This document shows, one piece after another, positions 28,192 to 36,232 of a DNA stretch of 64,000 bases; position 1 is the first letter of the stretch, and every line of letters begins with the position of its first letter. A model generated the notes under the pieces. That model was not told the origin of the DNA. It saw only the letters and a list, made by a program, of their open reading frames with translations, and made no database searches. Location: the NCBI RefSeq assembly GCF_014530035.1, contig NZ_JACVMX010000002.1, positions 372,001 through 436,000 on the forward strand, given 5' to 3'. This stretch comes from Leucobacter sp. cx-328 (GTDB lineage Bacteria; Actinomycetota; Actinomycetes; Actinomycetales; Microbacteriaceae). A program made the translations under genes and the position numbers.

Positions 28192-28383
28192 GTGGCTGAA
28201 CGGAAGAACCGGCGGGCGTCCCGACCGGCACCTGAGGGTGTCGATCCGCGCCCGTCAGAACAGCCGATCACTGAGAAAGCTGGCGAGGATCGCCCCGAAG
28301 CATGGGGCGATGTTCCCGCAGCGCGCGCTCGTTCTGCGTCAGAGGAGCAGTTGTTGCGGGATCGTCCGCCACACTGGGGGTAG
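28192..28383 (+). CDS. Small hydrophilic protein of unknown function
   Basis: 63 residues starting at a GTG 2 nt after the stop of the large helicase-like gene, rich in Arg, Pro and Glu and ending LLRDRPPHWG. The close spacing suggests co-translation. The weak start makes this a modest call. Nothing else is evident in the 124 bp between it and the FmdB-like gene. Confidence 0.5.
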   Translation: MAERKNRRASRPAPEGVDPRPSEQPITEKAGEDRPEAWGDVPAARARSASEEQLLRDRPPHWG

Positions 28384-28507
28384 TCGGGGAACGCCCGGCT
28401 GCCAGGCCGAGGAGAATCGTCGTTGATGCCGGGCACCTGCTTGGCATCGAGGTGCTGGGGGCGTCGCGTGGGCACTCACCCGAGACGATGGCTCGCGCCG
28501 AAGAGCT

Positions 28508-28720
28508 TTAGACCGACGACGAAGACGAACCCGAGCTGCTCGGGCGCGAATCGGTGCGGTAGAAGCCTGAACCGTTGAAGGTCACGCCAATCGACGAGCC
28601 GAAGACCTTACGCAGCTTGCCGCCGCACTCGGGGCACTCGGTGAGCGCAGCATCAGAGAACGACTGGTAGGCGTCGAAAGCGTGCTCGCAGTCGGCGCAG
28701 CGGTAAGCATAGGTTGGCAC
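28508..28720 (-). CDS. FmdB-family zinc-ribbon protein
   Basis: 70-residue protein beginning MPTYAYRCADCEHAF with a second CPECGG pair, the two-CxxC zinc ribbon of the FmdB/CxxC_CxxC_SSSS regulatory-protein family, then a Ser-rich tail. The start is GTG with a -10 TAAACT (28727-28732) 6 nt upstream, so it is likely leaderless. Confidence 0.88.
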   Translation of the reverse strand: MPTYAYRCADCEHAFDAYQSFSDAALTECPECGGKLRKVFGSSIGVTFNGSGFYRTDSRPSSSGSSSSSV

Positions 28721-28790
28721 GCTGCAAGTTTAGCGGGTTCGGCTGAGCCAGCGCGGAGAGCCTCGCTGCAAGCGGAACCCGCTGCAGAAG

Positions 28791-29387
28791 CTACCGCTCG
28801 AAGCGAAGCACCTGGCGCTCGGTTACGGCGCCGGCGATTGGCGCATCGTGCGGCTCGACCGGAACCGCTTCGAACACTTCGTCGTCGAACACGACCGCGA
28901 AAACCGGGGGAGGCGTCGCCAGCCCCGCGAGGCAACGGTCGAAGAAACCGCGTCCCCAGCCGAGACGGTTGCCGCGCCCGTCGACGCACGCCGCAGGGAT
29001 GAGCATGAGGTCAGTTTCCTGCGGCGCAGTCGCCGGGAGGAGATCGCCCACCGGCTCGGGAATCCCGAACGCTCCGGGAGCAAGACCGCCATCGGGAGCC
29101 GACGTCAGCACGCCCCAGTCCATCTGGCCATCCGGACGTACGCGCGGGAGCAGCACCTCGATGCCCTCCGCGACCGCCCACGCGTTGAACCCCGCCGTCG
29201 ACGGCTCATCTCCGACACTGACAAAGCTCGTCACGCGGGTGACTGGAGTACCCCGCGAGGCAGCGACCTCGCGCACGAGGCTGATGAGGGAGTCAGTGTG
29301 GGCGGATCCGCGCCCCCTGCCCGCAGCCCGCAACGCCCGCACGCGGGTACGGAGCGCGCGCTTCTCGTCGGCGATCGAGGATGTCAT
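28791..29387 (-). CDS. 5-formyltetrahydrofolate cyclo-ligase
   Basis: 198-residue ATP-dependent enzyme that turns 5-formyl-THF into 5,10-methenyl-THF. Family landmarks are KRALRTRVRALR at the N-terminus and the C-terminal RLGWGRGFFDR, the GxGGGYYD-like phosphate loop. The frame stays open far upstream, but similarity ends at the ATG at 29387, where a -10 TAGGCT (29395-29400) ends 7 nt away (leaderless). It is divergent from galU, as in many actinobacteria. Confidence 0.92.
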   Translation of the reverse strand: MTSSIADEKRALRTRVRALRAAGRGRGSAHTDSLISLVREVAASRGTPVTRVTSFVSVGDEPSTAGFNAWAVAEGIEVLLPRVRPDGQMDWGVLTSAPDGGLAPGAFGIPEPVGDLLPATAPQETDLMLIPAACVDGRGNRLGWGRGFFDRCLAGLATPPPVFAVVFDDEVFEAVPVEPHDAPIAGAVTERQVLRFER

Positions 29388-29480
29388 GGGATCGAGCCTA
29401 GTCGCGGCAGTGCGTGACAGAACTGACGAAACCGGGAACCTGCGGCGGAAATTCGGGTGCCGAGCGTTAAGCTGTGCGGT

Positions 29481-30398
29481 ATGACTGAAAACCGAAACGC
29501 AGACGCAAAGCGCGTTGTGAAGGCAGTGATTCCCGCGGCTGGTCTTGGCACGCGATTCCTTCCAGCGACGAAGGCGATGCCGAAGGAAATGCTGCCGATC
29601 GTGGACAAGCCTGCGATCCAGTATGTAGTCGAAGAAGCCTCTGAGGCCGGTCTGACTGATGTGCTCATCATCAGCGGTCGCAACAAGAACAACATCACGA
29701 ACCACTTCGACGGCGTCCCCGAGCTCGAGCGTGCGCTCGAACAGAAGGGCGACATGAAGAAGCTTGAGAAGGTCAAGCAGTCGAGCGAGCTCGCTGAGGT
29801 GCACATGCTGCGCCAGGGCCAGCCCCTCGGCCTCGGTCACGCGGTTGGCCGTGCGCGCTGCCACGTGGGCAACGAGTCGTTCGCTGTACTGCTCGGTGAT
29901 GACCTCATCGATGCACGCGATACGCTCCTCACCCGCATGGTCGAAGAGCACGACGCCCGCCAGGCGACCGTGATCGCGCTCATGGAGGTTCCTGAGGAAT
30001 CGATCCACCTGTACGGTTGCGCCGCTGTCGAGCCGACCGATGATCCCGACGTTGTGCGGATCACCGACCTCGTCGAGAAGCCCAGCCGCGAAGAGGCGCC
30101 CTCGAACCTGGCAATCATCGGCCGCTACGTGCTGCGCCCCGAGATCTTCGACATCATCGACGACCTCGAGCCCGGCCGCGGTGGCGAGTACCAGCTCACC
30201 GATGCACTCAACGTGCTCGCGCAGGGTGGCGGCGAGGCGCCGGTCTACGGCGTTGTGTTCCGTGGCCGTCGCTACGACACTGGCGATCGCGCTGACTGGA
30301 TCAAGGCGAACGTGCTCCTCGGTGTCGATCACGACGAGCTCGGTGCAGAGCTCCGTGACTGGATCATTGAGTTCGCGGATCGCATCCGCGGCGAGTAA
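29481..30398 (+). CDS. galU: UTP-glucose-1-phosphate uridylyltransferase
   Basis: 305-residue nucleotidyltransferase that makes UDP-glucose for wall and capsule polysaccharides. The N-terminal motif AVIPAAGLGTRFLPATKAMP and the PKEMLPIVDKP lysine loop are intact, as is IDLVEKP-like ITDLVEKPS. The ATG at 29481 is preceded 7 nt earlier by a -10 TAAGCT (29468-29473) and has no Shine-Dalgarno, suggesting a leaderless mRNA. Two further genes follow closely in the same direction. Confidence 0.96.
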   Translation: MTENRNADAKRVVKAVIPAAGLGTRFLPATKAMPKEMLPIVDKPAIQYVVEEASEAGLTDVLIISGRNKNNITNHFDGVPELERALEQKGDMKKLEKVKQSSELAEVHMLRQGQPLGLGHAVGRARCHVGNESFAVLLGDDLIDARDTLLTRMVEEHDARQATVIALMEVPEESIHLYGCAAVEPTDDPDVVRITDLVEKPSREEAPSNLAIIGRYVLRPEIFDIIDDLEPGRGGEYQLTDALNVLAQGGGEAPVYGVVFRGRRYDTGDRADWIKANVLLGVDHDELGAELRDWIIEFADRIRGE

Positions 30399-30410
30399 CT
30401 GCAAATTCGC

Positions 30411-31016
30411 ATGCCAGCACATCGACCCCGCGTGAAGCCGCACAGGCTCTACGCGGGGTCGGTTGGTTTGCGGGTGATCCGCCCCCGTGACGCTGCGCGG
30501 ATGGGGGAACTGCTGCGCGGGAACCGGTCGTGGCTGCAGGAGTGGGAGGCCACGCATCCCGACGGTTATTCTGTGGCACCGGGCTCGACGCCCTATGGGC
30601 CGGTGATCAAATCGATGCGGCAGAACCTGAAGGCCGGCACCGGAATCCCGTGGGTGATCACCTACAACGACGAGGTTGTCGGACAGCTCAACGCGGCAGA
30701 ACTCAGTGGAGGAGCATTGCGCTCTGGCCAGCTCGGATATTGGATCGCTGAGGGGTATGCAGGCAAAGGCATCGTGCCTACTGCGGTCGCCCTCGCAATC
30801 GACTACCTGTTTGACTACGTACACCTGCACCGGGTCGAGATCTGTATCCGACCAGAAAACGCAGCCTCGCTGCGCGTCGTCGAGAAACTCGGTATGCGTT
30901 ATGAGGGATGCAGGCGCGCGTATATTCACATCGGCGGCCAGTGGCGCGACCATGAATGCTTCGCAATTACCCGCGAAGAACGCGAGACCACCATGCTCGA
31001 ACGCCTCCGCCGATAA
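30411..31016 (+). CDS. RimJ/RimL-type GNAT acetyltransferase
   Basis: 201-residue N-acetyltransferase with the GNAT acetyl-CoA region GYWIAEGYAGKGIVPTAVA and the RimJ hallmarks HRVEICIRPENAASLRVVEKLGM and GQWRDHECFA. It probably acetylates a protein N-terminus or small amine. It lies 12 bp after galU and before the SepX/GlpR-like gene, a gene order conserved in actinobacteria. Confidence 0.9.
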   Translation: MPAHRPRVKPHRLYAGSVGLRVIRPRDAARMGELLRGNRSWLQEWEATHPDGYSVAPGSTPYGPVIKSMRQNLKAGTGIPWVITYNDEVVGQLNAAELSGGALRSGQLGYWIAEGYAGKGIVPTAVALAIDYLFDYVHLHRVEICIRPENAASLRVVEKLGMRYEGCRRAYIHIGGQWRDHECFAITREERETTMLERLRR

Positions 31017-31110
31017 TTCTTCAGCGGCGAAGGGGAGTGACGCGCCGATCAGCGAATATTCCTCGGCGCGCCACGAGACACGCCGTCAGGAATCGGCATA
31101 TGGTTAGCCC

Positions 31111-32169
31111 ATGAGTAGCGGCGCGCTTGGCGGGGGAATGATCTTCGTGGTCATTGCCGTGCTGTGGGGTGCCATTCTTGTTCCCGGCTGGAACCGCCGA
31201 CGCGAGTTCAAAGCGGCTGAGCGGAATGCATTCCGTCTGCAGCGCACGCTCCGCGTCCTGGCAGAGACCATGGAAATGCCGGAAGAGATGCGTCTCGAAG
31301 CCACCGCAAAGGAAGCGCTCGCGCACGAGAAGATCCTGCGCTCTGAGAAGAAACGTGAAGAAGCCGAACGTTCGGCGGATCTCGCAGAGGCTCGGGCCGC
31401 ACAGGTGCGTGCCGAGATCCGCGCCCAGCAGATGCAGCGGAAGCAGGCAGCGACTCAGCGCGCTGCGCGTCTGAGCAAGCCAGGCATTCGTCGAGTGCGG
31501 TCAATCGCCGCGCTCGTGACGTTGCTTGGCGTCGTCGCAGCATTCGTGAGCATCGGCCTGCTGTTTGCTGGCGCCGGTGCTGGGCCGCTCATCTGGTCAC
31601 TGCTTGGTCTGTCTGCCGGTGCTGGCACGCTCGTGCTACTGGCTCCCGGTCGCGCAAAGCTTGAGCCGATTGCCGACGAGGTGCTTCCTGAAGAAGCTGT
31701 GGCGCCTGCTGCAGAGTCTGCTGTTGCAGAGCTCTCGGAAGTTGAGATCGAGGACGGGGCTGCCACTGCCGCGCACAACGCGGCACAGCGGGCAGCAGCC
31801 GAGCGCATCGCTCGCGCCCGTGCAATGGCCCGCGCCCGCGCCCGCGCATCACGTGCTGGATCGCAGCCGCGCATGGAAAACCAGCCCGACTCGATGCTGC
31901 TGCGCGAAGCTCGCGAGCAGGTCGCGCGTGAGCAGGGTCTGGCGCGAGCTGGCGCGGTTGTCCCGGATGAGCGTCCGGTGACCGCACAGATCGCCGAGCA
32001 GAAGTCCGAGGAGGCCGCTGCCGACTCGATGTTTGCGCGGTACGAGCAGAAGGCTGGCGGTGCTGGCCGCAAGAAGGTGAGCCCCTTCAGCGAGATGGGG
32101 CGCGTCGGTGACACCACCGAAGGCATGCCTGACCTTGACGACGTGCTGCGCCGTCGCCGCATTGGCTAA
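31111..32169 (+). CDS. sepX: SepX/GlpR-like actinobacterial cell-division membrane protein
   Basis: 352-residue protein. An N-terminal transmembrane helix (about residues 8-26, ending VPGWNRRRE) is followed by a charged helical region (about 27-125) and two more hydrophobic segments (about 130-155 and 158-175). A long disordered Ala/Arg/Glu tail comes last. Its layout and its place after galU and a RimJ-type gene match SepX of Streptomyces and GlpR of Corynebacterium, membrane proteins of the divisome. A -10 TATGGT (31099-31104) sits 6 nt before the ATG. The assignment rests on synteny and architecture, not alignment. Confidence 0.65.
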   Translation: MSSGALGGGMIFVVIAVLWGAILVPGWNRRREFKAAERNAFRLQRTLRVLAETMEMPEEMRLEATAKEALAHEKILRSEKKREEAERSADLAEARAAQVRAEIRAQQMQRKQAATQRAARLSKPGIRRVRSIAALVTLLGVVAAFVSIGLLFAGAGAGPLIWSLLGLSAGAGTLVLLAPGRAKLEPIADEVLPEEAVAPAAESAVAELSEVEIEDGAATAAHNAAQRAAAERIARARAMARARARASRAGSQPRMENQPDSMLLREAREQVAREQGLARAGAVVPDERPVTAQIAEQKSEEAAADSMFARYEQKAGGAGRKKVSPFSEMGRVGDTTEGMPDLDDVLRRRRIG

Positions 32170-32179
32170 GTAGTCGTCT

Positions 32180-32207
32180 GGCGCTTGGCGCTTGGCGCTT
32201 GGCGCTT
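32180..32207 (+). repeat. Four tandem GGCGCTT heptamers
   Basis: Four exact 7-bp copies in a row, starting 11 bp after the SepX-like stop codon, with a fifth degenerate copy (TGGCGCTTG) at about 32225. Confidence 0.9.
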
Positions 32208-32566
32208 GGGCTGGGTCTGGGCTTTGGCGCTTGCCCCTGGCCGTCACTGCGGCGGGTGCTCGTGTGATTGGTCGGTCGATTTGCCGTAGATATGTAATCG
32301 GCCGCCAATATGCTGAATTGGCCGCAGAATCGCATTTTGTAGGCGAATCGCATATTTACGGGGAGTGTCTGCCGTCGCTGTTGTGAGGCTGCCGCGGGCG
32401 GCCTTGCAGCCGCCCTTGCCTGTGGCATGGTTACCTGCGGTGTTTGCCCTGGGGAGCGATGAATGGGGCGCATTGGGGAGTTTTGAACTCGCGCTGAGGT
32501 GCTTTGGCGCGCTGTCTGCTTCGTGGTCGCAGATGGCAGCGGATGATGCTCGCGTGGGTAGCAAAG

Positions 32567-32616
32567 AGGCCCTTCGGCCAGATGATTCCTGGGGAATTAA
32601 TCTGACCGAAGGGCCT
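32567..32616. terminator. Bidirectional terminator
   Basis: 17-bp stem with one G-U pair and a 16-nt loop, followed on the + strand by TTTTG, between two convergent genes. Confidence 0.85.
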
Positions 32617-32678
32617 TTTGCATACCGAGGCTAACGCCGGGGTCGGGCAGCCTAGCGCCCTGGGCTGGACCCAACGCG

Positions 32679-34181
32679 CTAGGGGGTGAGCTCCGTGGTT
32701 TCGGTGAGGTCCGCGGTGTTGAGGTGTGCCGAGAGCTTCTTGGTATCAGCGAGCGCCTCGGCGGCAGCGGGAGCTTCGCTCTCGGCGGCAGCGGGCACCG
32801 CGTCGGGCTCAAGCGCATCGGCTGGGGCGGGATCCGCCGAATCGCGCTTCACCACCTCCAGCACCACAAGGAACACGACGAGCAAGATCACTGCGGTCCA
32901 AATGCTCGATCCGCGCACCGGGCGGTCCATAAAGACCGCGACGGTAGCCACCAACACCGCAACGATGTACAGCGCAGTGTGCCACTGGTTCACGAACAGG
33001 CCGAAGCCGCGGGTGTGCAGGCCGTGGCGATCCATGCTCTTGCGAATCCCGCTGAAGCCAGCATCGAGCAGGCTGCGGAGCTTGCGTGCGAACTTAGCCC
33101 CGCTTGCGAACCAGGCACCGACGGCGATGATCACGCTGAGCATGACGAGCGCCATGGTGGTCGACGAGATGAACGTGGTGACCTGCGTAAAGACGGCCTG
33201 TGCCGTCGTAGCTGGCATGACCGAGGGCGCCAGGGTCGCGATGAAGACTTCACGTCCGATGCCGATGCCTGCGGCCAAGGTGAGGAAGGAGATCGCGAGT
33301 CCGACGCCGGCCCATGCGAGCGCGCGCATGCGATGTCGGGCAAGGACGACACCCGCCAGCAGGCCGATGAGGATGACCCATGGGAACCAGTTTCCGCCGA
33401 TGACGGTGATGTTGTAGAGGGTGCGGATCGTCACCAACGAATCTGCCGAGAACAGCGGAATGGACTGGTCTACCGTCGGAATGGCTGAGGCGAAACTGAA
33501 GCCCTGATCGATGAGGACAGTCTTCACCTCGGCGATGACCTCGTTGAGGCTGATCGCGAGGGTGCCATCTTCCTGCAGCTGCAGCATCGCGTTCGGATCA
33601 CTCTGGATGAGCGCGATCGCCTGCTTATGGCTTTGTGTGAGCGTTGCCTCAAAGATCTGCGTGAACTGGTCGGAGCGGATCACCTCGGTGACGCCAGTAC
33701 GCAGCATCGACCGGATGCCGTCTGCCGCGGGACCGCTCAGCAGCGGGATGATGACCTTGGTCTGCTCAGGCAGTCCAAGATCTGCGACACCGGTGAATAC
33801 ATCCTTGACCATGCCGTCGATATCAACGTTCGCCTCAACACCCTCCATGACCTTGTCGGTGATGAAGGACTGCACGTGCGGGTTATCCGCGAGGGGAGCA
33901 AAGGTTGCCGTGAAGCGTTCGGTATCGACGAGCTGCGAGCGGGCCCAGGTGTTGAGCAGGGCGACAGGGGCGAAGACGACGCTCAGTACGATGAGGATCG
34001 CGGAGAGCGCGCTGAGTCCGCGGCGGGCGGCCTTACCAGCGCCAGAACCGGTCTTGCCGGCGCCATCGCCGGTCACCTGTGCGGACTTCTTGAGGAGCTG
34101 CTGGTTCTCGGTTTCGAGATCCGCGACCCTGGCGCGTAGCGCCTGAAGTTCGCTGTCTGCGGCCGTGAGTTGCTGTGACAT
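32679..34181 (-). CDS. Polytopic membrane protein with N-terminal coiled coil
   Basis: 500 residues. A short coiled coil (about residues 4-32) comes first, then a transmembrane helix (about 55-75). A large outside domain (about 80-265, with VQSFITDKVMEGVEANVDIDGM) follows, then about five further helices and an acidic Ala/Glu tail. This is a recognisable actinobacterial integral membrane family of unknown function. AGGAAGG precedes the ATG at 34181. It is divergent from a LysE-type exporter. Confidence 0.78.
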   Translation of the reverse strand: MSQQLTAADSELQALRARVADLETENQQLLKKSAQVTGDGAGKTGSGAGKAARRGLSALSAILIVLSVVFAPVALLNTWARSQLVDTERFTATFAPLADNPHVQSFITDKVMEGVEANVDIDGMVKDVFTGVADLGLPEQTKVIIPLLSGPAADGIRSMLRTGVTEVIRSDQFTQIFEATLTQSHKQAIALIQSDPNAMLQLQEDGTLAISLNEVIAEVKTVLIDQGFSFASAIPTVDQSIPLFSADSLVTIRTLYNITVIGGNWFPWVILIGLLAGVVLARHRMRALAWAGVGLAISFLTLAAGIGIGREVFIATLAPSVMPATTAQAVFTQVTTFISSTTMALVMLSVIIAVGAWFASGAKFARKLRSLLDAGFSGIRKSMDRHGLHTRGFGLFVNQWHTALYIVAVLVATVAVFMDRPVRGSSIWTAVILLVVFLVVLEVVKRDSADPAPADALEPDAVPAAAESEAPAAAEALADTKKLSAHLNTADLTETTELTP

Positions 34182-34275
34182 CTGGTGCCTTCCTGCGCCG
34201 CGATGCAACGCCTATGTATTAATAATGACCTAGTTCGGTCATGCTCGGTAGCGCCGACGGGAATACACTTGATTG

Positions 34276-34896
34276 GTGACGTTGAACGTATGGCTATCCT
34301 TGCTCGCTGCTGTGATCGTCATTAGTCTGACCCCCGGGGCAGGCGCGATCAACACGATGGCCAACTCAATGCGCGTCGGTTGGCGCGGCGCGGTCTGGGG
34401 CGTCATTGGCCAGCAGGTTGCGTTGCTTGTGCACGTCATTATCGTGGCCGCTGGCGTCGGACTCATCGTCGCGAACTCGCCAGTGTTGTTCACAGTGATT
34501 CGGTACGCCGGTGCCGCATACCTCGCGTACCTCGGCATTCGTTCGATTCTCACGAAGCCTGTCGTCACGGGCGAGGCCAAGACACAGGCCGCGATCACTC
34601 GCCGTGCGATGATCTGGCAGGGATTCTGGGTCAACATCTTGAACCCCAAGGCCATCGTGTTCTTCCTTGCCTTCATTCCACAGTTTGTGCGCGCGGATCA
34701 GCCCCAGCTCCTGCAATATGCCATCATCATTGGCACGTGCGTCCTCGTCGATGTCTGCGTCATGTGGGGGTTCTTTGCGACGGTGGCGAAGCCGTTCAGT
34801 CGGTTCTCGCGCACGCTCAAGGGGCAGCGCGTGCTGAATACGGTGTTCGGCGCGCTGTTTGTTGGCGTTGCTGTGTTGTTGCTGTTCTTGCACTAG
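34276..34896 (+). CDS. LysE/RhtB-family amino-acid exporter
   Basis: 206-residue transporter with six hydrophobic helices and the family motif SLTPGAGAINTMANSMRVGWR near residue 20, followed by GFWVNILNPKAIVFFLAFIPQF. It would export an amino acid such as lysine or homoserine lactone-type solutes. The start GTG at 34276 is preceded by -10 TACACT (34264-34269) and a 6-nt gap, so it is leaderless; an in-frame TTG just before is less likely. Confidence 0.9.
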   Translation: MTLNVWLSLLAAVIVISLTPGAGAINTMANSMRVGWRGAVWGVIGQQVALLVHVIIVAAGVGLIVANSPVLFTVIRYAGAAYLAYLGIRSILTKPVVTGEAKTQAAITRRAMIWQGFWVNILNPKAIVFFLAFIPQFVRADQPQLLQYAIIIGTCVLVDVCVMWGFFATVAKPFSRFSRTLKGQRVLNTVFGALFVGVAVLLLFLH

Positions 34897-34931
34897 GCCC
34901 GCGGTGCGTGTGGCGCCGGGCTGCTCATGCG

Positions 34932-35741
34932 CTAGAAGCTGACGTCGTCACCCACGCGGATCACACCGCCGGTCGTCGTCACACCCGGTTCGCCCACCGG
35001 CAGCAGGAAGCGACCGAGCGTCGGTTCCGCCATGCCGAGCTGCTGGGTGAATGCGGTGAGGAGCTTGGCATCGCGCACGCCGGTATCCGGGTTGCAGTGG
35101 GTAGCCAAGCAGCGCACGATGTTCTTGTCGGTCTTGAACGTGACGTCGCCGATCCGCACTTCGCCGTCCCAGCTGAGTTCGGTGCGCGGATCGACCCCCG
35201 CAATCACCACATTTGAGCGGAAGCGTCGGTCATCGACGTCGGGCTCAACGCAGGCCGCGATCTCGGCGACGCTCGCCTCGCTGTGCACAGAGATGTAGCC
35301 GCGTGAACTGTCTTGGAAACGAGAGGTTTCGCCATCGCCGACAAGCGCGAGGGGGAGACGGCCCGGCTTTGTGAGGCGACGGGCCTCCGGCGAGGCAAGC
35401 ACGAAGTCCGTGATGGCCGCGGTCAGGTCGTCGCGGCCCTGGGCGTCGAGGCCAGCATCGACGAGGAGGGCGTTGCCTTCGGTGATCCGCATCCGCTTGG
35501 CCTGTTCGTCGTATGACAGTGAGAGGCGTGCGAGCGTGGGGAAGTCTTGCAGCGAGAGGCCCTTGCTCTTGGACCAGTACTCGCGGCCGTTCTTGTGCTC
35601 GGGCTCAGTTGCGTCCCCGAAACGGAACGTGAGGACGCGATCGCCCGCGATACGGCCGTCGGGCTGGACGGTGAGCTCTGACAAATTTTCAGCGGTGAAA
35701 CCTTTGACAGGGAATCGGTAGAGCGCGACGACTTTGGGCAT
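34932..35741 (-). CDS. MOSC-domain protein (YcbX/mARC-like)
   Basis: 269-residue protein. An N-terminal MOSC beta-barrel domain (VALYRFPVKGFTAENL) is followed by a MOSC domain with RFRSNVVIAGV and a Cys in CLATHCNPDTG, the likely molybdenum-cofactor ligand. Members reduce N-hydroxylated compounds. No ferredoxin domain is fused, so a separate electron donor is needed. Confidence 0.88.
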   Translation of the reverse strand: MPKVVALYRFPVKGFTAENLSELTVQPDGRIAGDRVLTFRFGDATEPEHKNGREYWSKSKGLSLQDFPTLARLSLSYDEQAKRMRITEGNALLVDAGLDAQGRDDLTAAITDFVLASPEARRLTKPGRLPLALVGDGETSRFQDSSRGYISVHSEASVAEIAACVEPDVDDRRFRSNVVIAGVDPRTELSWDGEVRIGDVTFKTDKNIVRCLATHCNPDTGVRDAKLLTAFTQQLGMAEPTLGRFLLPVGEPGVTTTGGVIRVGDDVSF

Positions 35742-35874
35742 GGGTTCATCTTGTCATGAATGGAATGACTGAGGGGTCTTGCCAAAGCAACGTCTGGGTG
35801 AAGTCCTCGACAAATCCGCAGACCCGAGGCAGAATCACAGCATGGCCGTAGACAGCCGGCCTTTGAGGAGAGCG

Positions 35875-36219
35875 ATGACATATTTCGGAGTGAATCCCGG
35901 GCCTGAGCCAGCACCCGCGCCTACGCCGCCAGCGCCGTCAGCGACGCTGTCGTGGATTGCGCTCGGACTTGGGCTGGGAAGCGTCGGTCTGTTCGCCGTG
36001 TTCTTTGGCTGGGCTGACTCGGGGATGGGGATGCTGCTTACTGCGATGGTGGTCAGTGTTGCCGCCGTCGTGGTCGGGATCATCGCCCTCGTGAAACGTC
36101 AGCGCCGTGACGTCGCGCTGATCGGGCTGATCGTTGGCGCGCTCGTTCTCCTGGTGACGGCCGGTCTCTTGTTGTTTGCGCTCTTGTTTGTTGGTGCGCT
36201 GCTTGGGGCGCATCCGTAA
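35875..36219 (+). CDS. Small DUF4190-like membrane protein
   Basis: 114 residues. A Pro-rich N-terminus is followed by three hydrophobic helices with VKRQRRDVALIG between the last two. The ATG at 35875 is chosen for its GAGGAG ribosome site. Function unknown. Confidence 0.72.
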   Translation: MTYFGVNPGPEPAPAPTPPAPSATLSWIALGLGLGSVGLFAVFFGWADSGMGMLLTAMVVSVAAVVVGIIALVKRQRRDVALIGLIVGALVLLVTAGLLLFALLFVGALLGAHP

Positions 36220-36232
36220 GTAGGGGAGATCG

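Larger units (their letters stand above)
32170..32678. other. Gene-free 500-bp region with repeats and structured AT-rich island
   Basis: No credible gene. From left to right it holds four tandem GGCGCTT heptamers, an AT-rich segment with nested inverted repeats (32284-32361), and a 17-bp bidirectional terminator. The 89-codon frame at 32365-32634 runs through the terminator and is not accepted. Confidence 0.6.

Noticed and set aside
29388..30953. Long minus-strand extension of the cyclo-ligase frame (720 codons in total)
   Set aside because: It runs antisense through galU and the acetyltransferase gene. Family similarity begins only at the ATG at 29387.
32180..32207. CRISPR-like repeat
   Set aside because: Seven-base contiguous repeats without spacers; no cas genes in the window.
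32365..32634. 89-codon plus-strand frame
   Set aside because: It passes straight through a 17-bp terminator stem and has no ribosome site.
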